NCBI GenBank assembly: GCA_019454865.1
Contig: JACFNJ010000041.1
Location: 1-14,474 of the forward strand
Source: Bacteroidia bacterium
GTDB taxonomy: Bacteria > Bacteroidota > Bacteroidia > UKL13-3
Length of the DNA stretch: 14,474 nucleotides
Direction: 5' to 3'
Each line of letters starts with the position of its first letter. Positions within the stretch are counted from its first letter, which is position 1. The notes beneath the pieces are model-generated. The model was not told where the DNA came from and did no database searches. It worked only from the letters and a program-made list of their open reading frames with translations. Position numbers and translations under genes: made by a program. Below are positions 7,351 through 14,474 of this stretch, one piece after another.

Positions 7351-8712
7351 TTATTTATTTTTAATGAACTCTTGTATTGATGAACAATTTTTATAATTAT
7401 CACCTATTTGTATGTAATAATTTTTTTTGTGTTTATTAATCCAATCCTGCATTGTTTTTACTTGTTTTCGTTGCAATGCAAGTGCTTGCAGTTTTTGATA
7501 ATCGTCTTTTAGGTTTGCACGGTGCGGAGCATATTCATTTTTAAGATAGAAAACACGCCATGCTTGCTGTCTATCGGCTGTTGGAAGTGTAATTAATTCT
7601 GGTGATGTAATTTCACCTGGTTTTAAATTGGCAATGGTGTAATACATTTCTTTGGGTAGTTCATCAATTGCAATTTTGTTAGAGCCATTTCCCTCAGAGA
7701 TAAATCCACCTGAACTTTTTGTGTTTTCATCATCACTAAATTTTTGTGCAGCTTGTTCAAAAGTCATCGAATCAATTTTTACTAACCAAAGAATACTATC
7801 CAAAAATGACTTTGCATTATTTATATCCGAACGGAATATTTGTGGACGAATCAAGATATGTCTTACATTTATGTCATCACCGCGTCTGTCAATTAATTTT
7901 AAAATGTGGTATCCATTTTTTGTTTCTATAATTTTTGAAACACTATCCGGACGCAATCTAAATGCAGCGGCTTCAAATTCAGGTACCATTGCACCTCTTC
8001 CAAAAAAACCAAGCTCTCCTTTGTTTTGGGCTGAGCCCTTATCATCGCTATAAATCATTGCAAGTAGCCCAAAATCTTCGCCTTTTATGATACGTTCTCT
8101 TAATTCACTAATTTTTTCAAACGCTAATTCTTTAGCTTCTTTACTTATCTTAGGTGTTAATACAATTTGAGCTAACTCTACTTCTGCACTATAATAGGGG
8201 AGGCTATCTAATTTGTCCATCTCATTGTACAACTTTCGTATGTCAGTAGGTGAGACTTTAACATCACGTAAAATTTTTCCCTGCATCTCTTGTACTAACA
8301 TGCTTTGTTTAATTTTACTGCGGTTGCTGGCTTTTATTTCAGGAATTGTTTTTCCATAATATTTTTCCATCTCTTTTTCGCCTCCCTGAAATTGTGCAGC
8401 AAAATATCGGATTCTTTTTTCAAGCTCCATATCAACACGGTCATCATTAACAATAATACTATCCCACTGAGCTTGTGTTAACATCATTCGTTCTACAACC
8501 TTTTGGCGTAAAATCGCACATTTTGCACTATCCGATAAAGCACCTATTTCTTTTTGTAATTGAAAAAACTCAACATCTATTTCGTATTGCATGATGATAT
8601 TGTCTCCAACTATTGCCGATATTTCATCAATTACCTGCCCTTGGGCAAATATTGATGGTATATAAATGCTACTTAAAATTAACGTAAGTATGATACGTTT
8701 CACTAATGTCAT
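7351..8712 (-). CDS. SurA-like periplasmic peptidyl-prolyl isomerase, two parvulin domains
   Basis: Predicted periplasmic foldase for outer-membrane proteins. An N-terminal signal peptide (hydrophobic residues 6-22, likely cut after the IFA ending at residue 23) is followed by a SurA-type chaperone domain opening VIDEISAIVGDNIIMQYEI (27-45). Two PpiC/parvulin domains follow at about 176-276 (GELGFFGRGAMVPEFEAAAF, NGYHILKL) and 283-391 (VRHILI, SSGGF). A basic C-terminal segment of about 60 residues ends the 453-residue protein. This is the SurA layout: chaperone domain first, then tandem parvulins. The ATG at 8712 directly precedes the signal peptide. It follows the large foldase gene, but a terminator lies between them, so it likely has its own promoter in 8713-8818; only imperfect -7 boxes (TAATTTTA, TATATTTA) were seen there. 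It is probably cotranscribed with the MoxR gene downstream. Confidence 0.9.
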   Translation of the reverse strand: MTLVKRIILTLILSSIYIPSIFAQGQVIDEISAIVGDNIIMQYEIDVEFFQLQKEIGALSDSAKCAILRQKVVERMMLTQAQWDSIIVNDDRVDMELEKRIRYFAAQFQGGEKEMEKYYGKTIPEIKASNRSKIKQSMLVQEMQGKILRDVKVSPTDIRKLYNEMDKLDSLPYYSAEVELAQIVLTPKISKEAKELAFEKISELRERIIKGEDFGLLAMIYSDDKGSAQNKGELGFFGRGAMVPEFEAAAFRLRPDSVSKIIETKNGYHILKLIDRRGDDINVRHILIRPQIFRSDINNAKSFLDSILWLVKIDSMTFEQAAQKFSDDENTKSSGGFISEGNGSNKIAIDELPKEMYYTIANLKPGEITSPELITLPTADRQQAWRVFYLKNEYAPHRANLKDDYQKLQALALQRKQVKTMQDWINKHKKNYYIQIGDNYKNCSSIQEFIKNK

Positions 8713-8818
8713 TTTTTATTTGATTGATTGCTTTGCCGTACTAAAATTACAGAAACGGAGGTAAATATACATGCAAGCATTTAATTAGTAAAATTTAGTT
8801 TGCTGTTTAAATTTTTTA

Positions 8819-8853
8819 AACAAATACGGCTACCATTGGTAGCCGTATTTGTT
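8819..8853 (-). terminator. intrinsic terminator after the large foldase gene
   Basis: A perfect inverted repeat with 16-base arms (8819-8834 and 8838-8853) and a three-base loop; the core is ACGGCTACC/GGTAGCCGT. On the minus strand it begins two bases after the stop codon of the gene ending at 8856. The arm ends TTTGTT and is followed by TTTAAAAAATTT, a weaker T tract than at the fumC terminator. On the plus strand it is followed by TATTTATTT, but no plus-strand gene enters it. Confidence 0.78.
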
Positions 8854-8855
8854 AT

Positions 8856-10853
8856 TTATTTAAATAATTGTTTTACGGTTGATTCATTTACAGTAACCGG
8901 ATATTTATTACGTAGCATCTGAATCCATTCTTTCTCTAAGTAATTTTGGTAATCGCTGGTAATTATTCCTTTTGCTTCTTTTAATGATTTGGGTTCCGGG
9001 CCAACAATTCCTTCTACAAAATAAAATTTATATTGATTGTTTTCATTTGGAATATCTACTATCCCTTTTTGGTCGTATAACTTATCCATTGCGGGGCTTT
9101 CGCCTCTTTCAGCCTTTTGTTCAGTTATCACTATTGCTCCGGTAATCTTTTTGCTTAATTTAGCTTTTATCTGTTCAGGAGTTAAACCTTTTGCTATTAA
9201 TTTGATTGCAGCTTTTTTAGTTTTATCGTCCAAGCAGTTATATGTTAATACCTTCACACGTTCTTTCCACATGTATTTTTCTTTATTGTTTTCATGAAAC
9301 TTTTCTAAGCCCACGGTGTCTATTACTGCTTTATTCCATACCATTTTATCGGTTAGGTCAAATAGTAATATTCCATCGTGGTATTCCTGCATTAAGTTTC
9401 TGAAATCTTCGTATTTAGTTTCTAATTGGGATTCTTCGTAGGCAAGCACTTTATCATCTATAAAACGATTGTAAACAGTGTTTACCAGCATTTGAACGGA
9501 TGAACCGGGCTCATACATGTCGTGTGTAACTTCTATGTATTTGGCTACATCTTTATCTGTATAACTTACATTACCAATTGAAAACAATTGTTTGCCTGTA
9601 AATTTGGTTTCATCTACTTGATAATTGTCTAAAAACATACTGCTATCACACATTTTTACAAATGTTGCATAGTTTACTTTGTTTTCTTTAAAATTATTTT
9701 CACGTTTAATTCTTGCTACTACCGATGCTTTGCTGCTTTCAGCACGTGAGTCTCTTGCTACTTTTGTTTTTATGTTTTCTTCAGTTTCTTTAAAAGTGCC
9801 TACAGGTCTTGTATCTGCTAGTTTGATAATATGGAAACCATATTTTGTAATAAATACTTTTGAAACATCGCCTTTCTCTTTCAATGCAAATGCTGCCTCT
9901 TTAAATTCTTCCGGAAAACGAGAGCTGCTCGAAAACCAATTCATTAAACCTTTATTTGGTTTGCTTCCTTCGTCTTGGCTATATTTTGCAACTAATTCAT
10001 CAAATGAAATTAATTTGTTTTTTGATAATTCGTAAGCACTATCAATAACTGCTTTTTGTTCAGCAATTGTTGCTGCGGATGCATTTTCTCCGGTTGAACG
10101 CATAATGTGTTGAACGCGTACTTCGCCTTTTGCATCACGTATGTTATTTACTTTTAAAATATGATAACCAAATCGTGTTCTAAAAGGCATTGAAACTTGT
10201 CCCTTTGGTGTAGTGTATGCAACTTTTTCAAACGGATAAATCATATCAAAAGCAGAGAACCATCCTAAGTTTCCATAATTAAAAGTTGCTGATGGGTCTT
10301 CAGAATTTTTTACTGCCAAGCTATCAAAACTTTCACCTTTTAAATATTGTTTGCGTATATCTAAAGCTTTATTGTATGCTGCTAAAGTGTCAGCAGGCTT
10401 TGCATTTTCTTTACAGTTAATTAAAATGTGGCTTGCATTTACCTCTTTAAGCATGTGTTGATATGCCTCTTTTACTAAGTTTTCACTGGCTTTTTTATCC
10501 GTTAAGTATGGATTAGCCAATTGCTTACGATATCCTGCCAGCTCAGTTTTAAATGTACTGATTGTATCCAACTGCATTGCCAATGCTTCTTTTACTTTCA
10601 TTTTGAAATTTTGGTACAGGTCAAGATATTCTCTTACATCTTTTTCAGTAGGTGTATCTTTGGTATTTCTGTTTTTGCTAAGTAAACGTTCAAATTCTTG
10701 TTTGTAAACAGTGTCTTTGCCATAAGTAAATACCCAAGGATTGGATGGAACGCTAACTACTGACGGTGTTGAAATCTTTTTTGTGTTTTTTTGAGCAAAT
10801 GCAGTTGAAGTAACAAGTGCAATTACGCATAGAGAAACTATTTTTTTATTCAT
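8856..10853 (-). CDS. Periplasmic peptidyl-prolyl isomerase, two parvulin domains, long C-terminal region
   Basis: Predicted exported foldase of 665 residues. The ATG at 10853 is chosen: the open frame extends two codons further to a TTG, but the ATG opens a textbook signal peptide, MNKKIVSLCVIALVTSTAFA then Q. Numbered from this ATG, a helical region (about 45-135) precedes two parvulin domains at about 139-238 (ASHILI, LGWFSAFDMIYPF, FGYHILKV) and 244-346 (VQHIM, GLMNWFS, YGFHIIKL). About 320 further residues have no domain I recognise and end in GPEPKSLKEAKGIITSDYQNYL..., a tail often seen in Bacteroidota foldases of this type. It differs from the 453-aa neighbour in order and length, so the two are not simple recent duplicates. 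It has a good promoter and its own terminator, so it is probably expressed alone. Clients are inferred to be envelope proteins. Confidence 0.88.
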   Translation of the reverse strand: MNKKIVSLCVIALVTSTAFAQKNTKKISTPSVVSVPSNPWVFTYGKDTVYKQEFERLLSKNRNTKDTPTEKDVREYLDLYQNFKMKVKEALAMQLDTISTFKTELAGYRKQLANPYLTDKKASENLVKEAYQHMLKEVNASHILINCKENAKPADTLAAYNKALDIRKQYLKGESFDSLAVKNSEDPSATFNYGNLGWFSAFDMIYPFEKVAYTTPKGQVSMPFRTRFGYHILKVNNIRDAKGEVRVQHIMRSTGENASAATIAEQKAVIDSAYELSKNKLISFDELVAKYSQDEGSKPNKGLMNWFSSSSRFPEEFKEAAFALKEKGDVSKVFITKYGFHIIKLADTRPVGTFKETEENIKTKVARDSRAESSKASVVARIKRENNFKENKVNYATFVKMCDSSMFLDNYQVDETKFTGKQLFSIGNVSYTDKDVAKYIEVTHDMYEPGSSVQMLVNTVYNRFIDDKVLAYEESQLETKYEDFRNLMQEYHDGILLFDLTDKMVWNKAVIDTVGLEKFHENNKEKYMWKERVKVLTYNCLDDKTKKAAIKLIAKGLTPEQIKAKLSKKITGAIVITEQKAERGESPAMDKLYDQKGIVDIPNENNQYKFYFVEGIVGPEPKSLKEAKGIITSDYQNYLEKEWIQMLRNKYPVTVNESTVKQLFK

Positions 10854-10885
10854 TATCAAGGATAATTTTATTTATTAAGAGGTGG

Positions 10886-10917
10886 CAAAAATATAAAAAA
10901 ATTAATCATAAGCCAAT
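10886..10917 (-). promoter_or_regulatory. promoter of the large foldase gene
   Basis: On the minus strand ATTG (10914-10917) is followed by exactly 20 bases and then TATTTTTG (10886-10893), matching the Bacteroidota promoter TTTG-N20-TAnnTTTG with a single mismatch. The -7 box ends 32 bases before the ATG at 10853, giving a short leader of about 25 bases. This is the best promoter in the window. The remainder of the 172-base gap up to hflX (stop at 11026) shows no clear hairpin. Confidence 0.55.
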
Positions 10918-11025
10918 CCGATTTACTTGATATTTAGCGCACATTTACAGACTATTGCGGCAATGTTTCAAGTTGTTGCTGTTAATTTATAAGAATATTT
11001 GAGTTTTTTGACTGGTGAAATTTAA

Positions 11026-12207
11026 TTAGTAAATTGTTTTTCTGTACTTTTTTACAAACTCAATAATTGCTGTTTTTAATTCTGAAATATTAGTTTGCTT
11101 ACTTGCTGATATAAATATTACCGGTGCATTTTCTTTTGCCATCCAGGTGTTTTTTAATTTGTCAATGTAAGGTATCGGAGTCTCATCTTCTTCCGCATCT
11201 TCAGGCATTGTTAAAGGTTCTTGTAATTTATCAATTTTATTAAATACTAATAATACCGGTTTATCATTTGCCTTAATTTCTTCAAGTGTTTTATTTACAA
11301 CATTAATTTGATCCTGAAAATTTGGATGAGAAACATCTACAACATGTATTAAAACATCCGCTTCGCATATTTCATCCAATGTGCTTTTAAAACATTCAAC
11401 CAACTGATGTGGTAACTTACGAATAAACCCTACTGTGTCAGTTAATAAAAATGGAATATCTTCAATTACAATTTTTCTTACGGTACTATCTAATGTTGCA
11501 AAAAGTTTGTCTTCAGCTAATACCGTTTCCGATTTACTAAGCATATTCAATATACTTGATTTGCCAACATTGGTATAGCCTACAAGTGTAAGTCTAACTT
11601 TATCGTCTCTGTTTTTTCTTCGTGTTTCTGCTTGTTTTTCTACTTCCTTAAGTTGTGCTTTTAGTTTTGATATAGTATCTCTAATTACTCGCCTGTCAGT
11701 TTCAATTTCACTTTCACCGGGTCCTCTTGTTCCTATACCTCCGGCATGTTTGGTTAAGTGTGTCCACATACGAGTAAGACGTGGCAATAAGTATTGTGCT
11801 TGCGCCAATTCTACTTGCATTTTTGCTTGTGCTGTTCTTGCTCTTGTAGCAAATATGTCTAATATCAAATTACTCCTATCTAATATTTTACATTTCAATG
11901 AATTTTCAATGTTCCTAATTTGTGATGGACTTAATTCATCATCAAATATTACTATGTCAATTTCATTTTCTCTAACATAATTTGCTATTTCTTCCAACTT
12001 TCCTTCACCAACAAAAGTGCCCGAGTGTGGTTTTGGTAATCGTTGTAAATATCGTTTTACTACTTTGGCACCGGCAGTTAATGTCAAAAATGCTAATTCA
12101 TCCAGATACTCTTCGGCTTGTTCCGGTTTCTGTTGTTGCGTAATTAGTCCAACCAATACAGCGGTTTCTTGTTTTTTATGGGTGTCGTGTAATTTGTTTT
12201 TTGCCAT
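11026..12207 (-). CDS. hflX: ribosome-associated GTPase HflX
   Basis: Cytosolic TRAFAC-class GTPase that binds the 50S subunit and splits stalled ribosomes under stress. The 393-residue protein has the HflX N-terminal domain, including PHSGTFVGEGKLEEI (60-74), then a coiled helical hairpin holding the glycine-rich GGIGTRGPGESEIETDRR (156-173), then the G domain: G1 GYTNVGKS (210-217), G3 DTVG (257-260), G4 NKID (323-326) and G5 SAS (367-369). An acidic insert, EDAEEDET, lies between G4 and G5. The ATG at 12207 is preferred over an in-frame GTG at 12228: the GTG abuts a -7-like TATTTTG on the minus strand, so a transcript from there would start very close to the ATG. The gene diverges from menA. 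Confidence 0.94.
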   Translation of the reverse strand: MAKNKLHDTHKKQETAVLVGLITQQQKPEQAEEYLDELAFLTLTAGAKVVKRYLQRLPKPHSGTFVGEGKLEEIANYVRENEIDIVIFDDELSPSQIRNIENSLKCKILDRSNLILDIFATRARTAQAKMQVELAQAQYLLPRLTRMWTHLTKHAGGIGTRGPGESEIETDRRVIRDTISKLKAQLKEVEKQAETRRKNRDDKVRLTLVGYTNVGKSSILNMLSKSETVLAEDKLFATLDSTVRKIVIEDIPFLLTDTVGFIRKLPHQLVECFKSTLDEICEADVLIHVVDVSHPNFQDQINVVNKTLEEIKANDKPVLLVFNKIDKLQEPLTMPEDAEEDETPIPYIDKLKNTWMAKENAPVIFISASKQTNISELKTAIIEFVKKYRKTIY

Positions 12208-12244
12208 AAATTGGGATGCAAAATACACTTTTCAACTAATTTAC

Positions 12245-12277
12245 TTTCTATTAATTGTGTTGCAATACCTACATTTG
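12245..12277 (+). promoter_or_regulatory. menA-menC promoter
   Basis: TACATTTG at 12270-12277 is an exact TAnnTTTG -7 box, and TTTC at 12245-12248 lies 21 bases upstream as a three-of-four -33 match. The -7 box ends 14 bases before the ATG at 12292, so the leader would be under 10 bases. It lies downstream of the alternative TTG at 12211, which supports the later menA start. Confidence 0.45.
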
Positions 12278-12291
12278 CTCATTCTTTTTTT

Positions 12292-13260
12292 ATGCAATTA
12301 AAAATTAAAACATGGATAAGCGCTATGCGATTACGCACTTTGCCTTTGGCTATTTCCGGAGTGTTAATGGGAAGTGCACTTGCTAATCTTAATGGAATAG
12401 ATGGAAAGAGCAGTATTACTTTGCTTGCATTGCTTACAGCAATTTGCCTGCAAATTATAAGCAATTTGGCTAATGATTATGGCGACTTTAAAAAAGGCAC
12501 CGATAACAATAATCGTATTGGAAATACTAGAGCATTACAAAGTGGTAACATTACTTCTAAAGAAATGATGGTATTGATTTTTTTGTTTGTTGGGATGAGT
12601 TTATTTTTTGGCTTATGGCTGCTTAATGATGCAATGGAGGGTAATTTTAATCTTGCATTTTTACTTTTCTTATTCTTGGGTATTGCTGCAATTGTTTCAG
12701 CAGTAAAATATACTGTTGGTAAAAATGCTTACGGTTACAGTGGTTTTGGCGATTTATTTGTATTTGTTTTTTTTGGATTGGTTTCTGTTTTTGGGGTATA
12801 TCTTTTGCACAAAAAGCTAATCTTTGATTGGAGTTTAGATAAATATATTTTACTTCCGGCTATTGCAATTGGTTTGTTGAGTACAGCAGTATTAAACACA
12901 AATAATATTCGTGATGTAGATAACGATAAGGCTTCAAGTAAAAACACATTGGTAGTAAAGTTAGGAGTAAACAATGCTCGAATGTATCATTGGTTGTTAT
13001 TGCTTGGTGCATTGTTTTGCATGTTTGTATTTGTTACTCTTAATTACTTTCATTTTGTTCAGTTTTTAAGTTTTTTGGGATTTGTTCCAATTATTATGCA
13101 AGCCTACAAAGTACAAACTACTGACCCTTCGCCCTTGTATAATATTTATTTAAAGCAATTGAGTTTATCTACCTTGTTGTTTGTAATTCTTTTTATAGTT
13201 TTTCAAACTGTTTCGCTATTTATTGTTGGTTATAAGGTTTTACAGCAGCTCCCAAGTTAA
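12292..13260 (+). CDS. menA: 1,4-dihydroxy-2-naphthoate polyprenyltransferase
   Basis: Inner-membrane UbiA-family prenyltransferase that joins 1,4-dihydroxy-2-naphthoate to a polyprenyl diphosphate, giving demethylmenaquinone. Starting at the ATG at 12292 the protein has 322 residues. The first aspartate-rich site is NDYGDFKKGTD (61-71) and the second is NNIRDVDNDKASSKNTLVVKLG (204-225), both in the MenA form with the conserved magnesium-binding aspartates. About eight to nine hydrophobic segments follow the UbiA fold. An in-frame TTG at 12211 would add 27 residues lacking family character and would overlap the opposite hflX leader, so it was rejected. It is followed after 9 bases by menC, which confirms the menaquinone rather than ubiquinone or heme assignment. 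Confidence 0.94.
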   Translation: MQLKIKTWISAMRLRTLPLAISGVLMGSALANLNGIDGKSSITLLALLTAICLQIISNLANDYGDFKKGTDNNNRIGNTRALQSGNITSKEMMVLIFLFVGMSLFFGLWLLNDAMEGNFNLAFLLFLFLGIAAIVSAVKYTVGKNAYGYSGFGDLFVFVFFGLVSVFGVYLLHKKLIFDWSLDKYILLPAIAIGLLSTAVLNTNNIRDVDNDKASSKNTLVVKLGVNNARMYHWLLLLGALFCMFVFVTLNYFHFVQFLSFLGFVPIIMQAYKVQTTDPSPLYNIYLKQLSLSTLLFVILFIVFQTVSLFIVGYKVLQQLPS

Positions 13261-13269
13261 TTATATTAA

Positions 13270-14322
13270 ATGTATATGTTACAGGCATCTTTTGTAAAAC
13301 ACCAATTGTATTTTAAAAAACCTGCAAAAACATCAAGAAATATTTTGCATGAGCATATTGTTTATTATGTGCAATTGTATGATGCTGTTTCTAAGAAAAC
13401 TTATTATGGCGAAGCTGCACCGCTTCCGGGGTTAAGTGTAGATAATGTTGCAAACATAGAAGTTGCATTAAGTGCTTTTTGTAATGAAGTAAATTCCGGT
13501 TGTGCAATTCACGACATTGATTTTAGTGAATATCCAAGTATAGAATTTGCATTTGAAACAGCCTTGCATAGTGCAACTCAACAACAAGAAGGATTACTTT
13601 TTGATACGGAATTTAGTAGAGGGAATTATGCAATTCCAATCAATGGTTTGGTATGGATGAATGATAAGGATACGATGCTTCAGGAAGCATTAGAAAAAGC
13701 CAAACAAGGATTTAGTACTATTAAATTTAAAGTAGGTGCATTGGATTTTGATAATGAGTGCAGGATGATTGAAAGTTTCCGAAAATATTTTTCAGCCTCA
13801 AAAGTTTCAATAAGATTGGATGCAAATGGTGCATTTAAGCCGGATGAAGCATTAGAAAAACTTCGTGAGCTTTCCAGATTTACAATACATAGTATTGAAC
13901 AACCAATAAAACAAAAGCAATTGGATTGGATGCAAGAGATATGTGCTAAATCGAAAATTGCTGTAGCCTTAGATGAGGAACTAATTGGGATAAGTGTTTA
14001 TGAAAGCGGATTAAAAACTCTACAATGCATTAAACCTACATTTATAATAATTAAACCAACACTTTTGGGTGGATTGAAAAAAAGTGCTGAATGGGTTCGA
14101 ATAGCTCAGCAATTAGATATTAATTGGTGGGCAACAAGTGCTTTGGAAAGTAATGTTGGATTGAATGCAATTGCTCAATGGGTTTCCACATATCCAATTA
14201 AACTTCCTCAAGGATTAGGTACTGGTGAGTTATATACCAACAATGTTGTTTGTCCATTAAAAGTTAAGGATGGTAAATTGTATAACTTAAAAGATAAGCA
14301 ATGGGATTACAACTTTAAGTAA
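13270..14322 (+). CDS. menC: o-succinylbenzoate synthase
   Basis: Cytosolic enolase-superfamily enzyme that dehydrates SHCHC to o-succinylbenzoate in menaquinone synthesis. The 350-residue protein has an N-terminal capping domain (about 1-120) and the TIM barrel. Catalytic residues of the muconate-lactonizing subgroup are all present: K152 and K154 in IKFKVG, the three metal ligands D184 (LDANG), E210 (IEQP) and D235 (DEEL), and K262 (IIKPTLLGG). Related dipeptide epimerases share this layout, so the assignment to OSBS rests on the menA neighbour 9 bases upstream. No other men genes are in the window. The TAA ends one base before the stop of the convergent pth gene, with no terminator hairpin between. 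Confidence 0.91.
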   Translation: MYMLQASFVKHQLYFKKPAKTSRNILHEHIVYYVQLYDAVSKKTYYGEAAPLPGLSVDNVANIEVALSAFCNEVNSGCAIHDIDFSEYPSIEFAFETALHSATQQQEGLLFDTEFSRGNYAIPINGLVWMNDKDTMLQEALEKAKQGFSTIKFKVGALDFDNECRMIESFRKYFSASKVSIRLDANGAFKPDEALEKLRELSRFTIHSIEQPIKQKQLDWMQEICAKSKIAVALDEELIGISVYESGLKTLQCIKPTFIIIKPTLLGGLKKSAEWVRIAQQLDINWWATSALESNVGLNAIAQWVSTYPIKLPQGLGTGELYTNNVVCPLKVKDGKLYNLKDKQWDYNFK

Positions 14323-14323
14323 T

Positions 14324-14474
14324 CTATTTAATATTGTATAAATTCATAGTTCGCTCTAAACCAATTTGCGTAAATGCCTCTATTGCATCTACGCTATGTT
14401 TTATCAATTCCGGTAATTTCGTTTGTTCTTCTTCATTCCATTTGCCAAGCACATAATCTATTTGTTTCCCTTTA
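14324..14474 (-). CDS. pth: peptidyl-tRNA hydrolase (C-terminal end only, cut by window edge)
   Basis: The last 49 codons of a minus-strand gene that enters from the right edge and stops at a TAG (14324-14326). The visible residues begin KGKQIDYVLGKWNEEEQ and end GLERTMNLYN. They match the C-terminal part of bacterial Pth: a GKxxDYVLGK strand, an acidic stretch, and a helix ending in a G-x-x-x-T-x-N motif. Pth releases tRNA from prematurely dropped peptidyl-tRNA. The catalytic histidine, asparagine and aspartate are in the missing N-terminal part, so this rests on resemblance of the tail alone. Confidence 0.72.
   Translation of the reverse strand, partial: KGKQIDYVLGKWNEEEQTKLPELIKHSVDAIEAFTQIGLERTMNLYNIK

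Noticed and set aside
7652..8053. 133-codon plus-strand open frame opposite the 453-aa foldase
   Set aside because: It is antisense to the parvulin domains and has no recognisable motif or promoter.
12208..12228. HflX start at GTG 12228, adding seven residues
   Set aside because: The ATG at 12207 lies closer to the family start, and the GTG abuts a -7-like box, so a transcript from there would not contain it.
12211..12291. MenA start at TTG 12211, adding 27 residues
   Set aside because: The added residues have no MenA character, and the TTG is upstream of the likely menA promoter.
1..14474. An undescribed defence, mobile or biosynthetic system
   Set aside because: Every long frame belongs to a known housekeeping or envelope family; no transposase, integrase, direct-repeat array, toxin-antitoxin pair or unusual composition was seen.
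1..14474. tRNA, rRNA or riboswitch
   Set aside because: All gaps are under 190 bases and none shows a cloverleaf, rRNA-like stretch or recognisable aptamer; the only strong hairpins are the two terminators.

Overview
The window looks like an ordinary chromosomal stretch from a member of the Bacteroidota. It is AT-rich throughout, start codons mostly lack Shine-Dalgarno sequences and instead follow A/T-rich leaders, and several starts are preceded by the Bacteroidota-type -7 box TAnnTTTG. The gene set also fits: menaquinone synthesis, class II fumarase, paired SurA-like foldases and a MoxR ATPase. No insertion sequence, phage gene, tRNA, rRNA, CRISPR array or abrupt composition change was seen. 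I found no convincing undescribed system; the most unusual points are local (a promoterless-looking lysE-type gene behind a strong terminator, a PAP2-like protein with altered motifs, and a MoxR ATPase without its usual partners).

Layout. (1) 1-1289, minus: 5' part of recQ, cut by the window edge. (2) 1474-3509, plus: manC and ldcA, two bases apart, making GDP-mannose and trimming peptidoglycan peptides. (3) 3528-5646, minus: fumC followed by an 18-bp perfect-stem terminator and then a LysE-family exporter. (4) 5754-10853, minus: two periplasmic parvulin foldases (665 and 453 aa), a MoxR-type AAA+ ATPase and a PAP2-like membrane protein. A terminator follows the first foldase, while the 453-aa foldase, MoxR and PAP2-like genes are packed 5 and 20 bases apart as a probable operon. 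(5) 11026-12207, minus: the ribosome-associated GTPase hflX. (6) 12292-14322, plus: menA and menC, 9 bases apart, two steps of menaquinone synthesis. (7) 14324-14474, minus: 3' end of pth (peptidyl-tRNA hydrolase), meeting menC tail to tail with one base between the stops.

Three starts were chosen inside longer open frames: the large foldase (ATG at 10853 rather than TTG at 10859), hflX (ATG at 12207 rather than GTG at 12228) and menA (ATG at 12292 rather than TTG at 12211). These choices remove an apparent hflX-menA overlap and leave an 84-base divergent promoter region. All intergenic gaps are under 190 bases. What they hold is given in the promoter and terminator entries or the gene entries next to them.
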